This document shows, in pieces, positions 52,245-59,924 of a DNA stretch of 64,000 bases (positions within the stretch are counted from its first letter, which is position 1; the number at the start of each line of letters is the position of its first letter). The position numbers were made by a program, and so were the translations under genes. Below the pieces are notes generated by a model. That model was not told the DNA's origin and did no database searches. It was given only the letters and a program-made list of their open reading frames with translations. The DNA is taken from IMG/VR virus record IMGVR_UViG_3300029984_000001, positions 186,001 through 250,000 of that record; one strand, written 5' to 3'. Origin of the DNA: a virus.

Positions 52245-52272
52245 GGTTGTATAAAACAACCTTTTCTTTTTT
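52245..52272 (+). terminator. Rho-independent terminator
   Basis: GGTTGT and ACAACC form a short stem followed by a T-rich run. Confidence 0.75.
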
Positions 52273-52285
52273 ATATAAAAAATAT

Positions 52286-52313
52286 TATAATTATATATTA
52301 TAGTATTGGTAAA
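52286..52313 (+). promoter_or_regulatory. Candidate phage promoter (TATAATTATATATTATA element)
   Basis: A perfect 17-bp element followed by GTATTGGTAAA, between a terminator and the 52344 gene. Confidence 0.6.
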
Positions 52314-52343
52314 CAGAATAAATATATTAAGGAGATTGATAAA

Positions 52344-53146
52344 ATGAAACAATTTATGAAAAGAGATAAAGAATTAAATAATGAAGTAATGGATGAAATA
52401 CATAATAATTTTATAGCATATGATTTTACAAGACCACAAATAATTCAACCACAAAATATTAGTAATGGATATGAAATGTGTCTGAATAATAGTTTCATTA
52501 ATCTAGAAGTTACAGAAGAAGATATATTAGACAATAAAGAGATAAGAAAGAATATGTTAGATAGAACTTCTGTTCTCGATAAAATTAAAGGTTTAGTTTT
52601 AATATCTAAATTAAATTATTGTACACTAAGAATGGTGTCAGAGTATTTTGAGATAGACTATCACACATTAGATAAATGTATTCAAAGAAATGAGGATGAA
52701 TTTGATAATGGTTTGATTAAAAAGACTGGTAGAGAGATTATAGAATTGATAAATAATTCTGTTTCATCGGACATTAAGTCCGTTCAAAAATCTAATAATG
52801 ATATAAATACACATAGAGGTGTTTTACTTACGATAATGAAAATTTTAATAACAAATCCAACACCTTATTAAATAAAAGAGTTATATTAAATATTGCTATG
52901 TTATTAAGAGATTCTGGAGTAGCTAAATATATAAGAAAAATGTTATTAGATAATACAGAAAATTGTCAATATAATAATTTATTACCTCAGGAATATTCTA
53001 ATGAATTGATAGAAAGTATACAAATAATTAAAGCTGGATTAAGAATGAATAGAACTTTATCTGATATTGAAATTGCTTATAAAAATGGTATAATAGATCA
53101 AAAAGAATATGTTTTATTAAAACAAGATCAAAATACTATTATTTAA
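52344..53146 (+). pseudogene. Antirepressor-like DNA-binding protein with a frame change
   Basis: AAGGAGATTG precedes the ATG at 52344. The first frame (to 52871) gives MKQFMKRDKELNN, then GLVLISKLNYCTLRMVSEYFEID and a region ending THRGVLL. The second frame, open from about 52817, continues NKRVILNIAMLLRDSGVAKYIRKMLLDN to 53146. Together they have the order of phage antirepressor-type proteins: helix-turn-helix, then [R]-A-I-L-x-x-x-M-L-L-R-D-S-x-V-A-K. A shift within about 52815-52835 would rejoin them. The N-terminus again has the FMKRD motif. Confidence 0.62.
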
Positions 53147-53247
53147 ATAAAAATAATAAGAGAGATTAATTTATCTTTCTTTTAATATATTACTTTTAAA
53201 TTAACTTAAATATTGTATATAAAATAAAAGAACGGGGGATATTAAAA

Positions 53248-54639
53248 ATGGGAATTTTATGTGATCAAGAAATAATAAAAGCTGTGGAAAAAGGATATAT
53301 ATATATTGAAGGGTTCAATCCAAACAGAGAATATGATGGTAAAGGAGGATATAACGGTAGACTTGGACCTAATAGCTATGATTTAAGTTTAAATGAAAAA
53401 ATATTAATATATACAGATATTCCATTAGATATGAAAAAGAAAAATGAAACTAAAGAATTATTTATTCCAAAGGAAGGTCTAATATTATATCCAGGTAAAT
53501 TATATTTAGCTATGACAAATGAATATACAAAGACTGATAATTATGTACCTATAATAGAGGGTAGGTCATCTGGTGCAAGACTAGGTATTCAAGTACATTC
53601 AGCTGGATTTGGAGATAATGGCTTCAGTGGCAGATGGACATTAGAGATAACTGTGGCTCACCCAGTAAGAATATATGCAGGTGTCAATATATGTCAAATA
53701 TATTTTCAAACACTTAAAGGAAAATCTAACAATAAGTATAATGGAAAGTATAATGACTCTAAAGATGTATTGGCTACTAAAATGTATGATGATGAGATAT
53801 TTCAAACTGTTAAAGATCTAAATAGAGTATCAGTATCAGATAAAAGCATTTCATCTATGTTACGAAAAGATGATTGTCCTAAAAAATTTGATACAACAGA
53901 TAATGATAATTTTTCTATAGACTTTAGTATAAAAGGTGAGGGTGCAATATCCAAATTCATGGAACAATATAAATCCGAAATGATACAAGGATTTATAGAT
54001 AATGAAAAACATAATAAATTATTAAAAGACCAAAAGAAAAAAGAACCTATTAAGTCAAATCCTTTAGGTTTCGAAACATTCTTTTATGGTGTAACACAAA
54101 AACCTAAATGGTTTAAAGCTGTTACAAATGTTAAAACTACAAAAGAAATAGAAGATGAATGGGTTGATAAAAGTGATAAACCTTTTGCAAATATTAGTAA
54201 AAGACTTAGTGATATAATTTCAAATCTAGAGACATCGATTAATGAATCTAATGCTCCTGTATCTTATAGATTACAAGATCATGATACATCTATAATGGAA
54301 TTTGTAGAACCAACAGGTGATATATTACCATTCATACTTGAAGCTGCTGGAGTGAATCGATTATTTATACAAGAGTTAGCCCAACAAGATGATAAAAAAC
54401 AAATAAAAGAAATCAAAGATATGATACATGAAAATATAGAAAGATATAAAGCTTATGGTACAACTAAATTTGATGTAAAAGATTTGTTAACAGGGAAAGA
54501 CATAGTTCTTGATATTTCCAATATTACATATAAAGATATAACTATATTATTGACAAACAATCAAACATTTGTAATTCAATTTACTGATGATAATATAACT
54601 GTAAGTCTAAAAGATTTTCTATTATCAATAGTTGGTTGA
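53248..54639 (+). CDS. dCTP deaminase/dUTPase family protein with long C-terminal extension, 463 aa
   Basis: AACGGGGGAT precedes the ATG. Residues 1-175 match the Dcd fold: NGRLGPNSYDLSLN near 36-48, PGKLYLAMTNEY near 86, EGRSSGARLGIQVHSAGFGDNG near 104, and SGRWTLEITVAHPVRIYAG with the expected catalytic Glu near 133. These enzymes deaminate dCTP or hydrolyse dUTP to supply dTTP and limit uracil in DNA. The usual length is near 180 residues; the further 280 residues, including NPLGFETFFYGVTQKPKWFK and an acidic helical end, are unlike any family I know. Confidence 0.82.
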   Translation: MGILCDQEIIKAVEKGYIYIEGFNPNREYDGKGGYNGRLGPNSYDLSLNEKILIYTDIPLDMKKKNETKELFIPKEGLILYPGKLYLAMTNEYTKTDNYVPIIEGRSSGARLGIQVHSAGFGDNGFSGRWTLEITVAHPVRIYAGVNICQIYFQTLKGKSNNKYNGKYNDSKDVLATKMYDDEIFQTVKDLNRVSVSDKSISSMLRKDDCPKKFDTTDNDNFSIDFSIKGEGAISKFMEQYKSEMIQGFIDNEKHNKLLKDQKKKEPIKSNPLGFETFFYGVTQKPKWFKAVTNVKTTKEIEDEWVDKSDKPFANISKRLSDIISNLETSINESNAPVSYRLQDHDTSIMEFVEPTGDILPFILEAAGVNRLFIQELAQQDDKKQIKEIKDMIHENIERYKAYGTTKFDVKDLLTGKDIVLDISNITYKDITILLTNNQTFVIQFTDDNITVSLKDFLLSIVG

Positions 54640-54661
54640 ATTAAAAGGGGGATAAACATAA

Positions 54662-55609
54662 ATGCAAATTTATAATGGAGATAAATTCTATTACAAGCAT
54701 TCTAATAAAGATGAATTAAATTTTAGAGTAGTTAGAATTAAAAATGAAAATACTTTTAATTGTCTAAGAAATGATGGTAATTTAATAAAGATAAGTAGAC
54801 AAGATTTAGAAGATAATTATATCAGAATAACACCACATGGTACTTTATTTATATCTATTGTAGATATGGGAGATAGACTACAAGATGTTATTCTATCTTT
54901 ATTTAGAATGCAAGACTTTAAAGAAAAAGCAAATACAGAACCTTGGTGTGTGTGTAGACAACATATATCTGACATATTCTCTGAGACTATGAATAACAAT
55001 CCTTATCTTAAATATTCAGGAGTTTCTTTATCTCATAATACAATACCAGAAGGTCAAGAATTTCAAGAAGTATTAGCATGTAATGGTATTTTGGATACTA
55101 AAAAATATAGTGTATACTTAGATGATACTATGGAAGATATCTTATATCTAGTGGATAAAAAATATAGAGTAAGATTAGATGATGTATTAGGAAATCTATA
55201 TTCTAAAATGAATGATGATTTTCATACTGGGTATAATGAAACTTTAGTAGACTTGATTGATAATAATGATTTTGTGTTTGATTATCTAGAAGCATGGGGA
55301 ATTCAAAGAGTTTCATTTAAGGTTACTGAATTTCCAACTGAAGAATTATTACCTAATCATAGATTTGAGGTTGAAGGTATTACTTCTTGTGAAATGTTAA
55401 AAACATATGTAGTACCTTTTGATTATAAAATAAATATAAGTCAAATAAAAAGAAGTCACCAATTTATATGTGATGTAGAAAATAAGATATATATAATTGC
55501 ATATGATAAAGGAGAACATCTAACAGAGTCCTTTAAATCTGCTATAAAAAGAAACAATGATATTTATAGTGTATTAAAGAAGGTTAAAGAAAATAATAAA
55601 AAACAATAG
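54662..55609 (+). CDS. Hypothetical protein, 315 aa
   Basis: AAAGGGGGATAAACATAA precedes the ATG. The N-terminal 60 residues look like a small beta barrel (GDKFYYKHSNKDELNFRVVRI, then DLEDNYIRITPHGTLFIS). The rest is mixed, with CVCRQHISDIFSE near 100 and a basic tail. The N-terminal pattern resembles part of the 8724-10829 product (GDQVQFVTKDEKFYYK). Function is unknown. Confidence 0.66.
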   Translation: MQIYNGDKFYYKHSNKDELNFRVVRIKNENTFNCLRNDGNLIKISRQDLEDNYIRITPHGTLFISIVDMGDRLQDVILSLFRMQDFKEKANTEPWCVCRQHISDIFSETMNNNPYLKYSGVSLSHNTIPEGQEFQEVLACNGILDTKKYSVYLDDTMEDILYLVDKKYRVRLDDVLGNLYSKMNDDFHTGYNETLVDLIDNNDFVFDYLEAWGIQRVSFKVTEFPTEELLPNHRFEVEGITSCEMLKTYVVPFDYKINISQIKRSHQFICDVENKIYIIAYDKGEHLTESFKSAIKRNNDIYSVLKKVKENNKKQ

Positions 55610-55621
55610 ACCAAACTATAA

Positions 55622-55650
55622 TATAATTGTATATTATATACATGAAACAA
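55622..55650 (+). promoter_or_regulatory. Candidate phage promoter (TATAATTGTATATTATA element)
   Basis: A perfect 17-bp element followed by TACATGAAACA, about 75 bases before the 55715 gene. Confidence 0.62.
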
Positions 55651-55714
55651 AATAAAAATATATGTGATTATTTTATATTAGTTGATAATATAAAATAAGG
55701 AAGGAGTTATTAAA

Positions 55715-56581
55715 ATGGATGGATTTACAGGTGTACAAGGAATGCAATCAGCAAAGTCAATGATCGAAAATTATGAAAACACAAAGTTGGGGTTTGCTCC
55801 TAAAGGTGGAACTCAAGCAGGTCAAGGACAACAATCAAGTAGAGATAAATTTAGCTTTACTTTTGAAAAGGAAGAATTTATCGGTACTCAAGAAACTTCT
55901 ATTACAACTACAATTGCTTTAGGTCAAAAGATTAGTAACTATTTAGGAAAAGTATTTTCAGATTTAGCAGGTGCTATAATTGTTCCAGATCAACATGGTT
56001 TACCAGAATTAGTATTATACTTTAGAGATGTTCCTGCAAGAGAAGGTAGAAAGAAAGGTATTATACTATTAAAAGATAAATTAAATGAAGGAGCTAATAA
56101 CAATTATTCAGCAGGTGCTCAACAATTAATGACAATGAGTACACTTTATAAAACTAATAGAGTTTACGATCTAACAGAAGATGCTAGAGATGGATTAACT
56201 AGATTCATGTTTAAAGATGGAAATAACAACATCAACTGGAATCAAAGAATCACTGAACAATATGCAAATGGTGTTAATGGTGAAATATTAGTTAAACTAA
56301 GAGGTTTAAACTTGGTAGAGTTTGCTAAAGCGATATTCGGATATAAATACCAAACAGAACTTAATGGTGAAAAAATTATGAATTACTATGATTATGCAAT
56401 CAATCTTATTTCACCAATATCAACACCTTATACAATGAATGTCTATAATAATGGAAGTAGCTTAACTGATTATGCTATATCTATTGCAAGGATAGATAAA
56501 ACTGAATTAGATAAGGTAGCTAAGATATTTGGACAACCAACAACATATGGTACTACACCAATGTGTGCACCACAAGACTAA
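55715..56581 (+). CDS. Hypothetical protein, probably abundant, 288 aa
   Basis: AAGGAAGGAG precedes the ATG, with a perfect candidate phage promoter upstream and a strong terminator downstream. A Gly/Gln/Ser-rich N-terminal tail (GGTQAGQGQQSSRD) precedes KFSFTFEKEEFIGTQETSITTTIALGQKISNYLG and a mixed alpha/beta body (LPELVLYFRDVP). The codons are relatively G/C-ending compared with neighbours, as in highly expressed genes here such as capsid. The adjacent PC4-like gene suggests a DNA- or RNA-related role. No family is recognised. Confidence 0.68.
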   Translation: MDGFTGVQGMQSAKSMIENYENTKLGFAPKGGTQAGQGQQSSRDKFSFTFEKEEFIGTQETSITTTIALGQKISNYLGKVFSDLAGAIIVPDQHGLPELVLYFRDVPAREGRKKGIILLKDKLNEGANNNYSAGAQQLMTMSTLYKTNRVYDLTEDARDGLTRFMFKDGNNNINWNQRITEQYANGVNGEILVKLRGLNLVEFAKAIFGYKYQTELNGEKIMNYYDYAINLISPISTPYTMNVYNNGSSLTDYAISIARIDKTELDKVAKIFGQPTTYGTTPMCAPQD

Positions 56582-56612
56582 ATATAATAATTTAAAATAA
56601 TATATAACTACA

Positions 56613-56643
56613 TAAGGGGGATTAGGTTCTCCCTTATTTTTTA
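56613..56643 (+). terminator. Rho-independent terminator
   Basis: TAAGGGGGA and TCTCCCTTA pair with one G-T step, followed by ATTTTTTAT. Confidence 0.83.
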
Positions 56644-56667
56644 TATTAAAATTAGGAGGAAATTAAT

Positions 56668-57075
56668 ATGGCTTTTAAAGGTGATTATAGTTTTAAACTA
56701 GGACAATTAAACGAGGTATTGGAAGAAAAGAATAATACATTCAAAGCATTAAGAACAATATCACATAATGGGAAAGCAGAGGTTCTTGATATTAGAACAT
56801 GGTATATAAATGGAGAGGGACAAGAAATAATGGGTAAAGGTATTTCATTATCAGATGAAGGTGCTGATAATCTTGCAGTATTCATGGTAAGAGAAAAATA
56901 TGGTGATACTAAAGAAATAATAGAAGGATTAAAAACTAGAGAAGATTTTATTCCATCATTAACTGCTGTACTTACTCATCAAGAATTAGAATCAGTAGGA
57001 GTAGATATATCTAAAGTAGATCCATCAGAGTTCTATGATCCTATAACTGATTTCGATTTAGAGGAGGCTGTATAA
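56668..57075 (+). CDS. PC4/YdbC-like single-stranded DNA-binding protein, 135 aa
   Basis: TTAGGAGGAAATTAAT precedes the ATG. Residues 10-60 read LNEVLEEKNNTFKALRTISHNGKAEVLDIRTW, then GQEIMGKGISLSDEGADNL. This matches the PC4/YdbC pattern of K-E-L-x-x-[IV]-S-W-N-G-x-x-x-x-[D]-I-R-x-W, a loop, M-G-K-G-I-x-L-[ST]. Such proteins bind ssDNA as dimers and act in transcription or replication. The tail is acidic (ITDFDLEEAV), as in SSB-type proteins. It is longer than YdbC by about 60 residues. Confidence 0.72.
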   Translation: MAFKGDYSFKLGQLNEVLEEKNNTFKALRTISHNGKAEVLDIRTWYINGEGQEIMGKGISLSDEGADNLAVFMVREKYGDTKEIIEGLKTREDFIPSLTAVLTHQELESVGVDISKVDPSEFYDPITDFDLEEAV

Positions 57076-57077
57076 TA

Positions 57078-57446
57078 TTGATAAAATTTGAATATAATGG
57101 ATCGTTCGAAGAAGATTCAATAATTGTTAGAGATATAGAATATGATGAAAATAATAATGAAATAAAAAGAAAAAAACTATATGAGATTAAAGTGGGTAGA
57201 TTAGATATATATGGAATCTCAGTAACATGGATTCATCCAACTAGAGATAATACTTCTAGTGGATGTAATATAAACTCATATAAAGGTTATATAGATTTTG
57301 TTAGAGATATAATTATGTCTAAGGGAAATGGTATGGTAAAATTTTTATCTCACGATATTCATATGGAAATTGTGCCCGATTTATTTAAATATATCCTACA
57401 AAACTTAAATATTACAAGTTCTAATATAATAAAAGGGGATTATTAA
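57078..57446 (+). CDS. Hypothetical protein, paralog of the next gene, 122 aa
   Basis: The frame opens three bases after the PC4-like gene with a TTG start behind AGGAGGCTG. It contains YKGYIDFVRDIIMSKGNGMVKFLSHDIHMEIVPDLFKYILQNLN, clearly related to the C-terminal half of the next protein. Function is unknown. Confidence 0.64.
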   Translation: MIKFEYNGSFEEDSIIVRDIEYDENNNEIKRKKLYEIKVGRLDIYGISVTWIHPTRDNTSSGCNINSYKGYIDFVRDIIMSKGNGMVKFLSHDIHMEIVPDLFKYILQNLNITSSNIIKGDY

Positions 57447-57447
57447 T

Positions 57448-57906
57448 ATGGAAGAATTAGAATTGGATTTCGAATTTAAAGGAATAAATATGACACAATT
57501 TGAATATGACCTTAACAGAAAAAAGGATATTATAATTGCTAATTATATAGAATATAATAATGGATTATGTATAAAATACTATCAGTTATATAAAATTGTT
57601 ATTGAAAAAATAGATAAACGTATAGATATATCATACTATCATAAAGATAATAAAAAATGGAATATAAGTACAGGTGTAGGATGTATGCAAAATTATATTG
57701 ATTTTTCTAATAATATTTTAAATAATATAAATAAAGATAATAAAACTAAATTCTGTAATAGTTATGATACACTTATACATATAGAACTATTACCAGAATT
57801 ATTGAAATCTATCTTAGGAAAATTAAATGACTTATTATATTTTGATAAGGGTGATAAAAATGAGCAAAGTGTTAATGAACCAATTGATCAACTCGTATCT
57901 AATTAG
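57448..57906 (+). CDS. Hypothetical protein, paralog of the previous gene, 152 aa
   Basis: AAAAGGGGATTATTA at the end of the previous gene precedes the ATG. It has MQNYIDFSNNILNNINKDNK and THIELLPELLKSILGKLND-like segments, matching the neighbour. The ORF overlaps the next gene by 47 bases, which may be a late extension (its last 20 residues are Gln/Asn-rich and unlike the neighbour). Confidence 0.64.
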   Translation: MEELELDFEFKGINMTQFEYDLNRKKDIIIANYIEYNNGLCIKYYQLYKIVIEKIDKRIDISYYHKDNKKWNISTGVGCMQNYIDFSNNILNNINKDNKTKFCNSYDTLIHIELLPELLKSILGKLNDLLYFDKGDKNEQSVNEPIDQLVSN

Positions 57907-58921
57907 ATATGATAAATTAGTTCCGTTAGTAAGAGAAGCATTTAAATTTTGTAATAATGCAACAGAACTAAATATATACATAGACATATATTCTATAGTA
58001 AAGTCTTTATATAAAATTGATTATGAAATGAAAGAGTACTCAACTTTGTCTTCATGTGTAATAAACATGTGTGCACATTATAGAGATTTCTTTAGAAATG
58101 CTAAAATAAAAACTAATTTCTATCTCGTATACTCTAAGAATTGTCCATACATAAATAATCAGTTCTATAAAAACTATAACTTTACTTCACAAGCAAATTT
58201 TAACGCAGATAAATCTATTGATGATATGATTCAATTCAATATAGATTTAATGGAATTATTCTGCAAATACTTAGATGATATTTATTTCATCAAAGGTACA
58301 TTCGAAACAGGTGTTATAATACACGATTTAATATTAAGGAATCAAAAAGATAAAAAGAGAATTCCAAATTTAATATTAACAAAAGATATTTACAATTATC
58401 AACTAGTAACAAATAATGATACAGTAATATTCAGACCCAAGAAAACAAGTAATGGGGATGAATCATATTACGTAGATCATTATAATCTTATGAATAGATA
58501 CTTAGCAGATAGGAATACAAAGCAACAAACATTAACTCTTCTACCAGAGACATTGTCATTATTAATGACTTTATCATCTGTAAAAGAAAGAGGAATAAAA
58601 ATGTTATGCAATGTAACTACTGCTATGTCTACCATACAGAGAGCTATTGATAATTATAAAATCCTGAATGGATATAATAGTGATACAACAATCATTTGGA
58701 ATGGAATTGATAATGATAAATTAAAAATATCAGAAATTGAATTCTCCAATAGATTTAAAGCTATAGATATACCATATCAGCATCAAATATATTATAATAC
58801 ACCTGAATGTAAAAATATAGAACAATTCTTAGTAAATCTATCAGATCCTAAAACTATGAAAGCTATTAATGCAGAATACTTTATACATAATCAATTAGAC
58901 TTTGATAGACTGTCTAATTAA
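57860..58921 (+). CDS. Conserved-looking phage protein, possible PIN/FEN-like fold, 353 aa
   Basis: The ATG at 57860 behind AAGGGTGAT, inside the previous gene, is preferred to 57827. The protein has TELNIYIDIYSIVKSLYKID near residue 35, INFDLMELF-type helices, and PNLILTKDIYNYQLVTNNDTVIFRPKK near 175. The hydrophobic-D-x-Y-S and T-K-D phrases recall the first two acidic strands of PIN or flap nucleases, but the match is weak. It has a terminator directly after it. Confidence 0.6.
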   Translation: MSKVLMNQLINSYLIRYDKLVPLVREAFKFCNNATELNIYIDIYSIVKSLYKIDYEMKEYSTLSSCVINMCAHYRDFFRNAKIKTNFYLVYSKNCPYINNQFYKNYNFTSQANFNADKSIDDMIQFNIDLMELFCKYLDDIYFIKGTFETGVIIHDLILRNQKDKKRIPNLILTKDIYNYQLVTNNDTVIFRPKKTSNGDESYYVDHYNLMNRYLADRNTKQQTLTLLPETLSLLMTLSSVKERGIKMLCNVTTAMSTIQRAIDNYKILNGYNSDTTIIWNGIDNDKLKISEIEFSNRFKAIDIPYQHQIYYNTPECKNIEQFLVNLSDPKTMKAINAEYFIHNQLDFDRLSN

Positions 58922-58928
58922 AAATTAT

Positions 58929-58960
58929 AGGTAAGGAGAAATCCTTACCTATTTTATTTA
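58929..58960 (+). terminator. Rho-independent terminator (copy 1 of an exact duplicate)
   Basis: AGGTAAGGA and TCCTTACCT form a 9-bp stem followed by ATTTTATTT. The same sequence recurs at 59874. Confidence 0.84.
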
Positions 58961-58978
58961 CAAATTTAAGGAGGGAAT

Positions 58979-59053
58979 ATGTCATTATTAGAATTATTAA
59001 AAGATAGAGATAAATTCCTAAAGAAAAATATAGTAATATTATGGCAAATTTAA
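58979..59053 (+). CDS. Short leader ORF, 24 aa
   Basis: TTAAGGAGGG precedes an ATG encoding MSLLELLKDRDKFLKKNIV and a few more residues. It overlaps the start of the next ORF by 13 bases in another frame. It may be a translational leader for the 59041 gene or the broken 5' end of it. Confidence 0.4.
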   Translation: MSLLELLKDRDKFLKKNIVILWQI

Positions 59054-59625
59054 TTGATTATACGTTATATGATATAATGGAATCTATAGAATATATATTT
59101 AGAATTCCTAATAATGAAGACGAATATTTATTATTTATATTTGGAAAATCTATAAATATTCATTGGAAGGTGAATAAAGAATATATTGAACCTTATGATA
59201 AAAATAGTAAGGTGTTTCAATATATAATTTCAGATTTACAAGGGTACACCCTTTTCTATATAACTTTTTACGATAAAGCATCTATTAAATATCTTGAAGA
59301 ATCTGATATAAGATTTGGATTTGATGATATAAGAATACGTAGAGGATTTCTTTTCCATAAAGTTATTCAAGATGTGTTATTGTTATATCATGAAAATATA
59401 ATGTCTACTGGAAGATTAAGTATTAAACCTTTTAATTTCGTTTTCTATTATCCAAGATTTATGATAGACAAGTTTAATTCTCTAAATCATCGTTTTGATA
59501 AAATTTTACCTAGATATGGATTTAAAAAGAAATTCTTAATAAAAGATTTACCTAATAAAAAGATGAAAGTGAGAAAATTGTCAGACAAACAACATAGAAA
59601 TTTAATAAGTATATTATTAAGATAA
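59041..59625 (+). CDS. Hypothetical protein, 194 aa
   Basis: No ribosome site stands before the ATG at 59041; translation probably depends on the overlapping 24-codon ORF that has one. The protein contains DEYLLFIFGKSINIHWK, IRRGFLFHKVIQDVLLLYH and a basic C-terminus (KKFLIKDLPNKKMKVRKLSDKQHRN). Function is unknown. Confidence 0.6.
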   Translation: MANLIDYTLYDIMESIEYIFRIPNNEDEYLLFIFGKSINIHWKVNKEYIEPYDKNSKVFQYIISDLQGYTLFYITFYDKASIKYLEESDIRFGFDDIRIRRGFLFHKVIQDVLLLYHENIMSTGRLSIKPFNFVFYYPRFMIDKFNSLNHRFDKILPRYGFKKKFLIKDLPNKKMKVRKLSDKQHRNLISILLR

Positions 59626-59639
59626 AGGGGGTTTTTATA

Positions 59640-59866
59640 ATGGCTGTTGGAAAGATAAAGAAAGAGTTATAATAACTTTTGAAAAAGTTATAAATGAAAT
59701 AATCACATTATTTGGAGAACAAGATAATAGAGGTCGTTCTAATTATGTAAACAATCTTGTTAAAAAAGATTTAAAAAATAAAGGAATTAATTTACATAAA
59801 TTAAAAACAGATGAAAATTATAAAAATGAAATTATAGAGAAAATTTTAAATTGTGAGATAGAATAA
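59640..59866 (+). pseudogene. Small basic protein with start out of frame, about 75 aa
   Basis: AAGGGGGTTTTTATA precedes an ATG whose frame gives only MAVGKIKKEL. The long frame, offset by two bases, reads CWKDKERVIITFEKVINEI and on to NCEIE, stop at 59866. One base change in frame within the first ten codons would restore a 75-residue protein (FGEQDNRGRSNYVNNLVKK in the middle). Mutation or assembly indel cannot be separated. Confidence 0.5.
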
Positions 59867-59873
59867 AACATTA

Positions 59874-59907
59874 AGGTAAGGAGAAATCCTTACCTATTTT
59901 ATTTTTT
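59874..59907 (+). terminator. Rho-independent terminator (copy 2 of an exact duplicate)
   Basis: AGGTAAGGAGAAATCCTTACCT is identical to the hairpin at 58929, again followed by ATTTTATTTTTT. Confidence 0.85.
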
Positions 59908-59924
59908 ATAAAGGAGGATTTATA

